Below, piece after piece: positions 38,915 to 53,200 of a stretch of DNA of 64,000 bases (position 1 is its first letter; every line of letters starts with the position of its first letter). Source of the DNA: Branchiostoma floridae (taxonomy: Eukaryota; Chordata; Leptocardii; Amphioxiformes; Branchiostomatidae); assembly GCF_000003815.2 (NCBI RefSeq), contig NC_049991.1, forward strand, positions 6,842,087 to 6,906,086, written 5' to 3'. The notes under the pieces are model-generated. The model was not told the DNA's origin. It worked only from the letters and a program-made list of their open reading frames with translations, and ran no database searches. The position numbers and the translations under genes are program-made.

Positions 38915-41181
38915 CTGAAACGCAGACGGAACACGTTTCGGTGCAATACAAAAAAATTGAAGTAACGATTGTGAAGATCGGACATCCAAAAACTGAAATA
39001 TGATATTTTCAATTTAGTCTATACAATTGAACAATATTTTGAGAAATACCATACGTTTTAGAATTCCTTCGACACCATTCTTCAGCGAACTAAAAGATGA
39101 ATATTTGCATAAGACATCCCAAAATATGGCAAGTGGAAACATGTGCCATGTTCCGAAAAATCTAATGTCTACAGTAATATCAATTTTTTATTCACTGAAA
39201 AAAAGATGTCAGGAGATCTTCTATGCTTTGGCGTGACTCACAAGTTCATTCAGTCGATTTTGTTTACTACAGATCATTTTGGTCAGCTCAAGAAATGAAG
39301 AAAGGCCTTGACAAGCCTTTTCTATTTTTACCGTTTCGTGTCAAATTCATAAAAAATCAACGATGATTTCCCGTTTGTTGCACACTACCAAACGGCGACT
39401 ACAATTAAAGTCTGGGTTTAGCATACCGTTTTTCCCGCAATAGCTCCTGTTGAATCCTCCTTCATTGATGTTATCCACCACACCTTGTGCTGTTCCGTGG
39501 TACAGGACTTTCTCTATTGTGCTACAATGGAAGGAGTAGAAATCTCTGTTTGTTTTCTTGGGATTCGATCATTTAGTCGTACAGCTATTTCTGAATAATT
39601 CTAAACTGAAATGGACGTCGGAAGAATAGTTTAAAACGGGAGTGAGTTCTTACACCATTGTGCTGTCAAAAGGTGGTATCTCACTGCACTTGGGACACCA
39701 GTGGGGCACTGTGGGGTTGGAAAGATAAAGAACGCTTCGTGTAATTTGTTGTCTTCTTAGTCATACTTTTACGTATTACGCAATATCTAAATTATATATA
39801 CTATGTAAAAATCGGCGGAAATGAAACAATAGTGCCGCAGTGAACGAACCCTGCAATGCCGGCGCACCGGTGCCCCAAGTGCAGTGAGATACCACCAAAT
39901 GTCTTTTAAGGGCCGCCTTTCGAAAACAGATATGCAATCGACAGCTTTAAAAATAACAGTGAAACGCGCATCTGACCCACCTTGTTCCGAGTCTCTTCTC
40001 TCTCTCCTTTAACTCTAACATGTAGGCTTTGTACTTGGCCTCATTTTGTACCCTGGAGATGGATACAATTTGAGGACTGGACGCGACGCTGGCGAGAAAG
40101 TTTTTCTCCACGTCCTTGTACTCTGGTGACGTTTGCTGCAGACTGACGATGTGCGCCCCCGTGGTCCCAGATGGCGGCGTGGCCCAGTGGTCAGGAACCT
40201 TAATCACGTCTTTCTTCAGTTCCTCTAAGAAAGGAGAATCTTTTTTTAAAGAGTAACTTTCCCATACAAGGCCAAGGCTCGAAATCCTTTTTTCTGCATA
40301 TCTGCACTGGTGCAGCCAACATTGAAAATTACCTGCACCATGCAGACAAATTTTACCTGCACCAATCTGAATTTAGGAAGAGTGGATCATACTAAAATTA
40401 TTCCGGAACCATTGCCATTTTTTTCTTTTATACTTTATAAGTGGTAACATTCAATGCTGCTACGATCGCATCATATGACATTTATGTATAAAAACCAGTA
40501 CATGGACCAGTGCAGGTTAGTTGCAGGCCGGGAAGACATCAGAAATACCTGCATAGCTGCCAGAACCACACACACGCCAATGCTTTTAGTGCCCAGTGAA
40601 AGGGTTTGACCACTGACCGCCAAACTGAAACCGGCGTGAACAAGGCCAACACTCACTAACTCCATGGTTTGGTGAGCTACACGCTATCAATGCTGATTTC
40701 TTCCGTGGAAAACCCTATCCCACGTATAGACTTATCTGTATACCGGATATACACGGAATTGGAGCTTAAGGGCTAAGTGGTCTTTTCCTAACGATAGACA
40801 TTTTTTGTCTGTTTGTCATGTAAAATGTCATAGTATTAACCCGACTGAACTTTGACAGCATGCAAAACAAATTTTCATATCTTCCCCACAACTTTACACA
40901 CATTTGGGAATATCCTGATATCCGATGTTTATTGTAATTGGTAACATAAGAAAAAGTTTTTCTAATCTCTTCAGATGTTTCATCTGTTTATATTCTATAT
41001 TGACATACTCGACTTTTTTGTTAAATGGATTTCTTACCTGCGTCATAAGCTGTCTTCTTTTCACGTAAAAAGTATTCGATTTCCCTGAGCACTACTCCAA
41101 CATCATCCGTCAGTCCCACTGCCTCAATAGTATAACCTGATGGAGGAAAAAAGGACTGGTACGTGTATACATAACGTTATA

Positions 41182-41238
<57 letters not shown>

Positions 41239-44200
41239 TTCTTATAAAAGAAGCATTTCAAACTGGTGTGTTACGCCGTAGAGCGGTTATCCTATCCTAA
41301 TACATCAAAAATAAATACAGACATCAAATATTTTTACATACTTGTATCAATCATTTTACTATCATAACATGGGGTGCTATTTCAATTTCGTTTCTTGAAC
41401 CTTTAGCTCAGAAAATGTTTTTTTTTTCTACAACTGACTAACCTGTGATGGTCACAAGCACGAGCTGCTCCGTCCCCATTTGAATGATGCTGTCCTTCTC
41501 GCTTTGTTGTAAGAGTCGGACAGTCGACTTTAGACGATCGTCACTCACGCGCTCCTTCGTCATGTAGCTGCCGATGGCTTGAGAAACTTCTCTCTTGGCG
41601 TTGTCCAGGTCCAGTTGGTTACAGCCAAAGAACGTTACTTCAACGACTTGTTCAACGCCTATGTTGGGTGCGATTTTCACTTGAAAACAAAAGCGAACAA
41701 ACTTAATTACTTAATTAAAAAACGCTTAACTGTAACAGTTTTTTTCGCAACAATGTCAGTTCGCAAGCGTCCGTTCGCTACAATGCAAGTCTTTTCGCAA
41801 CAAGGTACAAGTCGTTTCGCAACATTTTTTGCCAAAAGACAAGTCTTGTTGCGAACTGACTCTTGCGAACTGACTTTGTTGCGAAACAACCTGTAACCCG
41901 CTATACATATAGTAAACGTAAGACTGAAGCGATCCGAACTCACCAACGGGTGTTACAACTGGCGCCACTGCTACTGCTGTTGTCGCTGCTCCTGCCACCG
42001 GGGAAGACGGGGTCTTCGGAAGTGCAGCTTGCAGTGCTTGCTGAAACTCTGCAACCATTGAGGCCTGAAAGACCGTCACACGTACGAGCTTCACACTTCC
42101 TGGGTTATGCGTCACGGCAAAGTCTCTTATCGCTTGGACTGTTTCCCTAGCAGCGTCCGTAGTGCTCACGCCAAACCCACCTTTTGAGAAATAAAGCAAT
42201 GACCAACAAGTACACATATCTATCCTCGATATGGACAACAAATAATTGTTAGTGATGCTAAGGACCAGTTGAACAGACATTGCGCAACAACAATTACAGT
42301 CACAAGGCTTTCCGGCTAATTATAATTATGTCGTTAGATATTCGTGTTGAAATGATTCTCACCTGTTCCGATGGCCGGGAAGGCCACAGATGTAAGCCCG
42401 TTTCTCTCTGCCTGCAACAGACACTCCAGCACCCTCCCTTTCATTGCATTTGCCTTAGGACACACTATGTGGATGATTTTCTTACACTTCAGATTGCCAC
42501 CATCTGCACACGAACATGACAATCATTATGTTATTATACAGTGTCACCAGGATGGCATAGATTCTGAAAGGAACAAAGGAGCATTGTATAGTTTAAAAGG
42601 TTGAGTTTTCACCTATAAACAAAATCTCACAATGCGATTCTTTTGCACATCAAATTGTCATTAGCTTTGGTTTGAATCCTTACCTTTCACAAGCACGTCA
42701 TTCAGTCTCTGATTCCAGGAATTTTTGCAGACTGTTCTTACCGCTGCGCCACCAGCTTGCTCAAGTGCATTTCCAACTGCAAAGAACCCTTATGTGGGAA
42801 AATAACGTTCTCAGTAAAATTGCACCAAAATAATGCTTTTACTTTGCAAAGGGCAAACGCATATTCATATTTAGATTTAAACCTAACGTCTAGTCGCGGA
42901 AAGCGTACGATTTGTTAAGAAGTATACCGACCCGGTCATATACGTCGTTAGAATGTCATGCGATTGAAAACTGATCAGAAGACATTCCTGACGTAGTCAG
43001 CAAGCGTTTTACTATAATTCCTTTGTCATGGAGAATGCTGTTGTAGATCTTTTCCTGTCGTTGGTTCTGTCACAGTCGAAATGTCAATCTTACGACGGCC
43101 AACGAAGAATGTTACGGTGCCATTAGCCGCTCTCTCTGCGACCAAAAAATTGACATATCACTCAACGAACTGAATAAAAGTTCTTTTTACATATTCTGTC
43201 TTTTGTTGTCTTCTCAGTCACACTTTTACGTTTTGTATGATATACCCAGTGTGAAAGCGAAGGTTACACATAGTGGAAAAGGGCCCTGAATAGAATCAGA
43301 CCCACCTCCATCGCTGTCAACAGGGTTAACTACCGCGTCTGTTGTCTCCTTGGTCAGGTCCCCCTGCTGAATCTGCACGGCAACAGATCCGAACTGGCCA
43401 GTTGATGCACCCTGTGCTGCTGTGAAAATTAATGTGAAAAATATTATGTGTGTTGTGTCTTCTGCATATGTTGTCGAACATTCAGCGTCATGAATCTCAA
43501 ATTATGCAGATGATTTGAGACTTGATAAAAATGTTTAAATCTATAAGAATTTCAGTTCAGTTCAGTAGATGAGTTATGCCAAAATAGCAATAACTCAAGC
43601 AGCTGGATATGGCAACTGCTTGAGTTATTGCTATTTGGAGCATCTTATTACAATGGTGTCTAACTTTCGCAGACAAACTAGAGGAGTATCAAATAAAAAC
43701 GTCAATTGCTTTCTTACCAGGTACAGGGCCGGCACTTGAGAACTGATGCATAGTTGAAAGGAACGTCCCCAGCATTTTAGCATCATAGATCGTAACTCGC
43801 ACAAGTTTTATGTTCTGAGGTTTTAGTGTTGAACCGAATTCTTGGACTCCACTATAGATTCCCCGTGCACTTTCAGCTTGTGACATGAAACCACCTACAA
43901 GAGTGAACGAATCAGTGTTTCAGTTACATTTGTATGGCCTATGATAGGGCAGATCCAACTAAAATTAGCCCAACATCTATACGCAAGAAGAATGTCATGC
44001 TTAGTATGTCCAATCCTTACGATCTGCTGCAGTACGAGCGTACCATATCAAATCCAATAGGAGCCCCATATCCGGAGTTTTGTTTGTTCTGTCTATACCT
44101 GCGTAAGTATCTACATACACCAACATGCTGTTTTACTTTCATGCACACATACATGTTGTATACATACAAATGGCACTATGACAAGTCAACCTCATCCATG

Positions 44201-47200
44201 TCAAAAGATACGATATCTAAAGATAACATGTTTGTATACATAAAGATTTGATGTAGTTGAGTACCTGTTCCTATTGCTGGGAATGATATTGACTTCATGC
44301 CAAGTTTGTCGGCTGTTTTCAGACAGGAAATTACTGCGTCCTTCAATTCCGAGGCATTTGGTAGGACCATGTGGGCAACCTTCTTGCTTGCAAGTTTCCC
44401 TGCGTCTATGGCGGTACACAGATAAGGTAGAAGGTACACATATAAGGTACAATCTTCAGTAGGTAGATACGTTTAATTATATTTCAGCCATACCATAGGT
44501 ATGGTGAAATATATTGTATTCGTAATGTTTCTTTCTTTCTTTCTCCTGTCAAATCTTCAGAACACGGTACCTCCGTTGTTCCTCAACCGAATGACTTGAA
44601 ATTTGGCACAAGGGTAGAGTGGGCCAATACCCTCGGACGTTTTTTTTTTTCATTTTTCCCATATCTGTCTCTTAAATGATTTTATTAAGGTTTTTGGGTC
44701 ATCTTAAGACCAAAACTGTATATTTGGGCCCCCTGTACCCTGGTATTATAACCGAATGAGCTGAAATTTGGCACAGATGTGCCTTGATAAGTCCCCCATA
44801 TAGATTCAATATCAGTTTTGGTGTACAGTATAAGGAAATGCTTTTTTTGCGATTTTTTGGTCATTTTTTTTAACAAAAAAGGACACTTTTGGCTCCTGTA
44901 CCTTGGTTTTAGAACCGGATGACCTGAAATTTAGTATAGGAGTGCCCTAGACATATGCGCACATGGATTCAATAACACTTGAGGCATACAGTACAACAAA
45001 ATGCTTAATTTTACGAATATTTGGCCATTTTATGACCAAAAAGTAAACTTTTGGCTCTTGTGCTCTGGTTTTAAAACCAAATGACCGAAATTTTGGTAAA
45101 AGGGTGCACTAGATATTTATTCAAATGACACATGTATAATTTTTGTCATAGACTACGTCAAAATGATATATTTGGGGATTTTTTTGTCATTTTCCAATTG
45201 CCAGAGGGGTCAATGACCTTAAGGTCGTTGACCCCCAGCTGCAGATTGCACCTACTGGCATATATGTCTATCTAATCTAATTAGATAGGTAACCAATCAC
45301 TTAGCCCGAATCTATATCCTAAAGGGGGGGGGGGGATGGCAGCCAATCAGCGAGCCCGGTGTTATCTGGAAGAGTCCATTCTTACACGGAGGGGTTCATT
45401 TTTTTTTTTAATTCATCATTGGACTGGTGAAGTCTTTCAGTGGATGTATTTTTGGACAGGTCTATTTTGCAATTTTACAGAATGTGTGCTGGAAGAGTCT
45501 ATTCTCGCACGGAGGGGGATTTTTCAAAATTCATATTTTGGACTTTGGTGACTTCTAGTTTGTCAAAGTCTTTCAGTAGGGTTATTTCTGGACTGGTCTA
45601 ATTTGCAATTTTACATGGGTGTTCTGGAAGAGTCAATTCTTGCATAGAGGGGGCTTTTTTAAAAATCCATTTTTTTGACTTCAGTGATTATGTCAAAGTC
45701 TTATTTTAGCGGATGTATTTTTGGACTGCTCTACTTTACACGGAAGAGTCCATTTTTTGCACACGGAAGGGGGATTTTTTCAACATGATTCAGTTTTGAA
45801 CGGGTGATGATTATATTTCAGCCATACCATAGGTATGGTGAAATATATTGTATTCGTAATGTTTCTTTCTCCTGTCAAATCTTCAGAACACGGTATCTCC
45901 GTTGTTCCTCAACCGAATGACTTGAAATTTGGCACAAGGGTAGAGTGGGCCAATACCCTCGGACGTTTTTTTTTTCATTTTTCCCATATCTGTCTCTAAA
46001 ATGATTTTATTAAGGTTTTTGGGTTATCTTAAGACCAAAACTGTATATTTGGGCCCCCTGTACCCTGGTATTATAACCGAATGAGCTGAAATTTGGTGTA
46101 GATAGGCATTAGATAGTTGGTAAAATGATCCAAGTAAAAGTTTTGACATAAACTACTTTAAAATGATTAATTTTGGCACTTTTCTGATTAGAAATTTGTT
46201 TTCTTTTGGCCTCCTGACGTGACCTTCCGTGACCCCGCACGGAGCCCACACCTGTGAGCGAAGAGGGCGAAGGCTAATTGATATTCATAAGCGGGGCCTC
46301 ACGATTCCGTATATACTGCAGTGTTCCCGCCAGAATTTTTTACAGCGTCGGCACACGGGGCCCGGGGTCCACCGAAGAACGCCGAAGGCCCCGGCCCGGC
46401 AGGGTCCAGGGGCAGAGCCCCGTTGGGGGAAACTCTTGCACTTTGGGCTATTCAGAAGGCTTATTGTATCAGTTTTTAGGGGCATTTCTGTGATGCGATG
46501 GTATATTTTCCCTGCGCTGTTAGCTCCGTACGTTTTTAGAAGGTTCCGTTTATCACAGAACTGCTGTTGTTTCAGAAATCTTACGGACTTTACGCGCTTT
46601 ACTATATACAGTAAATTTCAGCACTTTTCTGAGGGAAAATTGGTTTTCTTTCGGCCTTTTGCCGTGACGTCACACCGCAGAGCCCCGCACGTGCAAGTTA
46701 AATGAATTTAACGAGTCAGCCAATCAGCGAAAAGGAAGACGAAGTCTAATTAATATTCAATAGCGCCGGCCGGGGGCCTTCCAACCCCGTGTATATAGAA
46801 ACACGTGCATATCTTGACAACACAGCGGACGAATGTCACCTTACGCCCGGTTTTATATACATGTATATAATTATAAAATAGTTTTTTTTGCGAGGATTTG
46901 GAGTTAACGACAAGGTCATTTGGACGGTAGCAGAAGGTACGCGTTCCTTGAACGTCAGAGTACATTATGTTATGTTGACGTTGACAGATTGACGTTATGT
47001 TACCGCCTTTGTTGGAGCCGCTGCTGGCTGTGATTGGTCGCAAGTTAATTCGATTTTTCGCATAAAGTGGCACGCCCTGTCTAATCGGTATATCTAAAGA
47101 CTGCAGCCAAGGCTGTTGTCATGGTAACGACACGTATAACAACATTTCCCACATGCGAATCGGGTTGGGCACGTCTTGTAAAATTAGCGTAGCGGATCCG

Positions 47201-50200
47201 CTGCAAGTATAAACTTCGACCCCTATATGTTGTTTTTGGTAAGTTTTTGTCGACACATCTTGGCTTCCGGGTATCGCTCCGAGGACGCAAACAGTGAAGC
47301 ACCCCGGGCAGCTTGACCGATAATGTCATCGCTACGGGCTTTCGAAATTCATTAGGATATTGTGAGATTTTAGGTTCTACAATTTTCTTGCAAATCAGAT
47401 ATGTTAGACCAGATGGTACATTTTTACTTCCTGTATACTGTATAGGTGTAGTTCCCGGGGAAAATTGTGTTTGGAAATACGGCGTCGTTGAAAATAGTCT
47501 CTTAACTATACGTTTCAATGGGGGCGAGAAACTGGGGTGTGCCCATAAATGTTCCATTTTCGAGCACGGGTTATTTGAGACAGTTAAATGTTGTATGGGA
47601 AAAGCTATGGCTGAAATATGCTGTATTTGCTCCTAAGCAAATGTCGGCCTTTCTAGTATGGATGGTGATATAGTAACCTATATGGGCGCATTCTTCTAGC
47701 TTTGTAGCATCCTTGCTATCACATTTTTGAATCACCAAATATAAAACTTTCGGCAAATCCATATGTTGGTACATTTGACGTAATCAACTGCTCATGGGCA
47801 ATCTTTTGTCAGAGCCAGAAGGGACGTAGTACAAGAATCAAGTACAGAAATGTTTTGTTCCACCTTGCTTCCCTTAGCAATCGTAATAAATGATGTATGA
47901 CTGTAGCACAGCATACTGTGGTTTGAGATGACACAAATACATTTTGGGTTCAACATTTAGGTTGTATGTCAACCAATCAACACCAACATGCCCAAATCAA
48001 TGTTCTAAATTCTTTTTACTCCCATACCTGTGAACACCACGCTATCAGTCTTCTTCGGCCATGCCTTCTTTAGGTCATCAGTGATAGACTGACCTCCTGC
48101 TTTTACAAGTGCGTTTGTGACAACCGTGAACCCTGAAAGGGTATGATGAATTGTGATAATCATTCCATGACAAAACCTAAACTGTTTAGTGAATACATTA
48201 CTAATTCCCTTGTATGTATTTTCAAAGCGTACTCTCCAATGCTGAGAATTATCTTTTGCAATCAGAATTTTGTATGTGTATTTGTAACTATATATCCTTT
48301 CTTCGTAACACACCAGCTTAGCAGGCACGGGGCATGGCAACAGCTGGTTATATCACACTGAACAACCTGTGAAAATTCAATGTTTCCTTATTACATTCAT
48401 CATTACTGTATTACAAAATTCAGAATCAGCACAGACGTCTGACACTTTTCTTAATTTATTGAGCATCGAATCTTACGAACCATACGTCCAGTTCCTGGTA
48501 TGGTTTGTTAAATTTGTTACGTAGTAACATAAGGAGGATGCAGACGCCTTACTGCATTGAATAATATCCATAATGGTTTCTTGTAATAGGGAACTTGAAT
48601 TTCAGTGCTGAATATTGTATTCACCAAGTCTCCAAGTTTGACTGGAGCAGATGAAGAAAACAGCACAAAATAGAAAGCCTGAAAAAAACGCCTACGAACA
48701 CGTCAAATGGCTTGATCCGAACCGCTACGTGGAGAGCAGTATCAACTGCTGACCAAAGATCTATAGTAGATTATGTAAACGCCTTACCCATGTCTTTAAG
48801 AATAGTGCTAACAACAACGTCTGTTTTCTCCCGACTGATGTCTCCTTGCTGAACCTGCATTCTAACGGAACCAAAGCTCATCTCTTGGTGACCCGGGATT
48901 CGTGCTGTTAAATTGCCTGTAATGATAAAGACATAAGTACAAAGTATAAATGTTCGCTGTCGTATTGTATAAACCCTTGCGATTTCATTGCGATGTTTTG
49001 AAGGGGGGACGGAGTTGGACACCATGCTTATGCAGTACTCGTTTGTATCCTGTGTTGTCACAGATAGATGGAATAGTTGAAATGGAGATACGTTATACAG
49101 TTTGTATGTAAAGAAGCAGCCATCATCATTATCATGTAATGATACTCATCAAAGAACGCCTAGGCTACAGAAAGATTGCAATTTTGCCGTTTTCAACTCT
49201 TTTTTTTTTACTTACTAATTGTTCATCACAACATCGGCACTGACCAATGTAATGTGCTAGGAAGCCAGACTCTAACATCTGTTTGGGGGTTCCACAATGC
49301 AGGATGACTCCACACGTACCACTAAGACTTGGAACTGTGACGGAAGGTGCACGGGTGCTTGAGTCGCCGGAGAATTCCGCCGTGTAGTCCGCTACCATCC
49401 GCTGGGTGAAGATGGTGAGTTTGACCGCCGTGAGGACCGGAGTTGGGTTCTGTCCGACAAACTGCTCAATACCAGCTCGAATCGCCTTGGCTGACTGGGA
49501 TGGGCTCAATCCAAACCCACCTGGGGACGAAGTTCACATTCTATTTCTTAAGGTTGTATCTCACTGAACATGGGGCACCGGTGCGGCAATGCAGAGTTCG
49601 GAAGATTACTCAACGAATTTCAGAGATAAAAACGAATATTTTCTTACGTTTTGTGTATTTTGCTGTCTTCTAAGTCGTACTTACGTATTACGCAATATCT
49701 GAATTTTAAAGAATCAGCGAAAATAACCCAACAGTGCTGCAGTGGACTAACTCCACAGTGTCGCACCGGTGCGCCAAGTGCAGCGAGATATACCACCTTT
49801 AGAAGGTATCTTGGTAAGGAATGTGACTTATGGGGGCAAATGTATGTGGTCACAGGTTAAAGGTATAGCTCTACCGCATTTTATCGAATACAGTATAGTT
49901 TCGTTGGGGTGAGCGCATAAGAGACATAAAAAAACACTCCTGTGCGTTTTGATAAATTTATGTGTAGGATTACCTGTTCCTATTGCAGGAAATGCAATTG
50001 ACGTCATTCCGGCCTGATTGCTGAGAACAAGGCACTGACAGACTGCATTTCTGAGTTTATCCGCCGGAGGGAGCACCATGTGAGCAACCTTCTTACACCT
50101 GAGAGTGCCTGCATCTGCATGGGGTAATAACGACATTCATGTATGGGGAACATTGAGTGTTATCGTTACAAATCTTATCATTTAGAATACGCTGAAAATT

Positions 50201-53200
50201 GCTGTAACAAAACTGCTAAAGATAGACAAACACTCTACACAAACCGTCAAGACATAATAAATTATCAAAGAGAAAAACAAAAACAAAGGTGTCATCTGTA
50301 GGCATCCTCAATGTTTCCTAACCTGTAAGAAGAACGTCATTGACTCTGCTGTCCCAGTTGGCCTGAAAATTGTCTCTGATGCTTATGCCTCCGGCTTTCA
50401 CAAGAGCATCGCCAACCACTGTGAAAGCTGCAGTTAAAGTCATAGAATATGGATTTCAATGAATGTAAACATTCAAACACTGTTTGTAGTCTTGAAATCG
50501 TTCAGGACAAAAACATTTGCCTGTATACAGTTAATAGAATTTTCATCAAGGTAAACACACGTACTTCTAGATTGTCGATGGCTATCAGTCCATCTTGTTC
50601 ACGGTGTGAGGGGCAGGGGATATACGCAAGTCTCGACCTAGTTCTCGCAACTCTCGTGAGAACTAGGTCACTAGTAAGCAAGATGGACTGATAGCCATCG
50701 GAAATTTGGATGTACGTGTGTTTACCTTTATAAAGTAGTCTTATATAATTCTATTAACTGTGTACATACATGACTGATGAATCTCTTCAACGATTTGCCT
50801 GTATGTATGTAGCCCGAATCTGAAATACAGACCTGTACTACTAGTGACTGGGTTGACAATCACATCCGTGGACTCAGTCTCCAGGTGGCCTGGCTGAATT
50901 TCTACGGTAATGGGTCCAACTCTTGGGCGACCTGGGGGTTGGAAGAGTGAATATGGCGTTAGTGCTAACCACCACCATCATCAATCATACTCTTTAGAGT
51001 GTTAGAGCTTTCATAAACTGTGACCAACAATACAATTTTTCATACCAACGAACTTCCAGGTCCTTTACCCTTGATAAAGTTCAATCAGTTACTATTAAGT
51101 CAAGGGGAAAAACAATGCCACAAAAAAGGCCAGGCAATGCGGGACATTGTGTATACATACTACACGTAATAGATAAATGATATAGAAGAGTTTCCTTACC
51201 GACAGGCGATTTGGAGGACTGTGGGACGATTACTGGATGTTTCTATAATTGTTAACAAGATCTAGGTCAGATTTTTTCGTTATAAGTAAAGAATTTTCAA
51301 CTACCATATACCAAGTGTTTTCTATTGCAAAATCGATATGCCTTCCCTAAGCTTTAAAATATAATGATGGTTCTAGTTCGTGTTTCTTCTGTTACATCTG
51401 TTTAGACTTGTGAATATGTACTAAATAGAACTTTGATGACGAGTCAACGAATGGTCATTCGAGAAAAGGCTATGGAGGCTGCCAACAATTCAGACTGACC
51501 GGTCCTGTAGCTAATTCCTTTGGCTGCGCATGCGTCGTAATGTCCCACTGTATGGAACACTTCTGGTTCTCTTCTATCCCCTTCAACTGCTTCTGAAAGA
51601 TGTCTCTGGTGAACAGCTTTTTAAGCCCTGAAAACAGCAAAAAATGAAATTTAGATAGTATTTACGATTTGTGTGAGTTAAATGACGTAATAAAACAGAT
51701 AGAATACCTTAACACTAGCGGGTACCTAAATTCAACAGATTTTGAGCCACAGTGACATAAAGATCTTTACATGTATTTCCATACAAAGACAGCGTAGTTT
51801 TGCTTTAAATCAATGTCACATTAGTTTAGTAATACGTAATCTTACCTACCTGGTTTCTTGTACTGTTCTTTGTCCTCGATGACGTTTGAAGCAAGATCCA
51901 TTATCGCATCTGACACTTTCTTCATTCTATCACGAGGGCCCAAAATCTTAAAACCCGTTTTGACAGCATCGATCTTGACTTCATTCGCACTTTCAATCTT
52001 CTTAATTTGATCCTTCTGGCCCTTAACTAAGACATTTAGGACTGCTTCGTCCACCCTGACTATCGACGTGTCGACTTGTTTCAAAAAGTCGTCAAGCTTT
52101 TTCTCCATATCACGAACAGCCTGAACAAGGCCCTCGACCTTGACCTGATGTGAATTCTTATCACATGACATGACAGCGCTAAAATTTGCAACTTTGTTAC
52201 TTTGTGTCACAAAGTTATCCCAACAACCAACTCCTAGGACTTCCTTGGAAACGTCCCTAGTCTGCTCCGTGAATAAAGCGCGAACACCGCTTTCTGCAGT
52301 GTTTGCAGTGGCCTGATCTACAGCCCAAATGACCACTTCCTTATTTCTTACGGCAACTACGGCACCGTTAAGAACGTTTGCCTGTGTCAGAGCTGCATCA
52401 ATAGTCTTCTGTATGTCTTGTCGAAGAAGAACAGACTGGAGATCACCGGATAATTGCAACTTTGATTCCCCGAACTCCCGTCTGTTCTTCTTTGACAAGA
52501 AATCATACCGACGACTACCGATATCTTGTCGAAGAAGAACAGTCTGGAGTTCATCGGATATTTGCCACCTGGTTTCCTTGAACTCATCAAGCTTGGTTTT
52601 CAGCTTGTCGTGTGCCTGTTTTACCTCCTGTTCTACTCCTGTGATAGTAACTTCGCGACGGTCATGGCTAATGTCAATATCAACGTTTGGTAAGGCTGAC
52701 CGAACTGTCGGTAGTTGTTTCTCTAGTAGGAGCAGTTTACACGAATCAACATATTTGATCTTTTGTTCTTTCCGTTTAATGGCCCTATGGATTTTCTTTT
52801 TGTCCATGGGTGTTGATGATGCGGTGAAGTCCGCCTCAGCTATGGTACCAAGTGGCTCGTAGTGCGCGAACACGGAGATAGAACCGAACCCGAACTCGTG
52901 GACCGGTTTGCACACGACTCTTTCAACGGCTGTCGGGACAACAAGAAAATAAATTTGCCGACACTTTGATGAAGGTTACATTTCCAAGTAAAGCATAATT
53001 CAAAATAAATTAAGCAACAAGATGAGTTTTAAAGCTTCAGACGTAACAAATTACATCAACTATCTTTTATTCACTTATTCTGTCCGAAAAAAAATCTGTG
53101 ACTAAATGAATGTTATAGATAATCAAGTATTGAAAAATACAGGATGTTTTATACTGTCATCGCTTTTGAGGAAATGCTTATCATCATTAGTGGTACAGAA

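Noticed and set aside
46229-47557. Two 158-codon frames, one on each strand
   Set aside because: Both lie in the mobile element copy at 45813-47659, have no domain and are broken in the other copy of the element.
52329-52862. 177-codon frame on + opposite the KH-like exon
   Set aside because: It is the antisense shadow of the 1,080-base coding exon; codon periodicity and domain matches are on the - strand.
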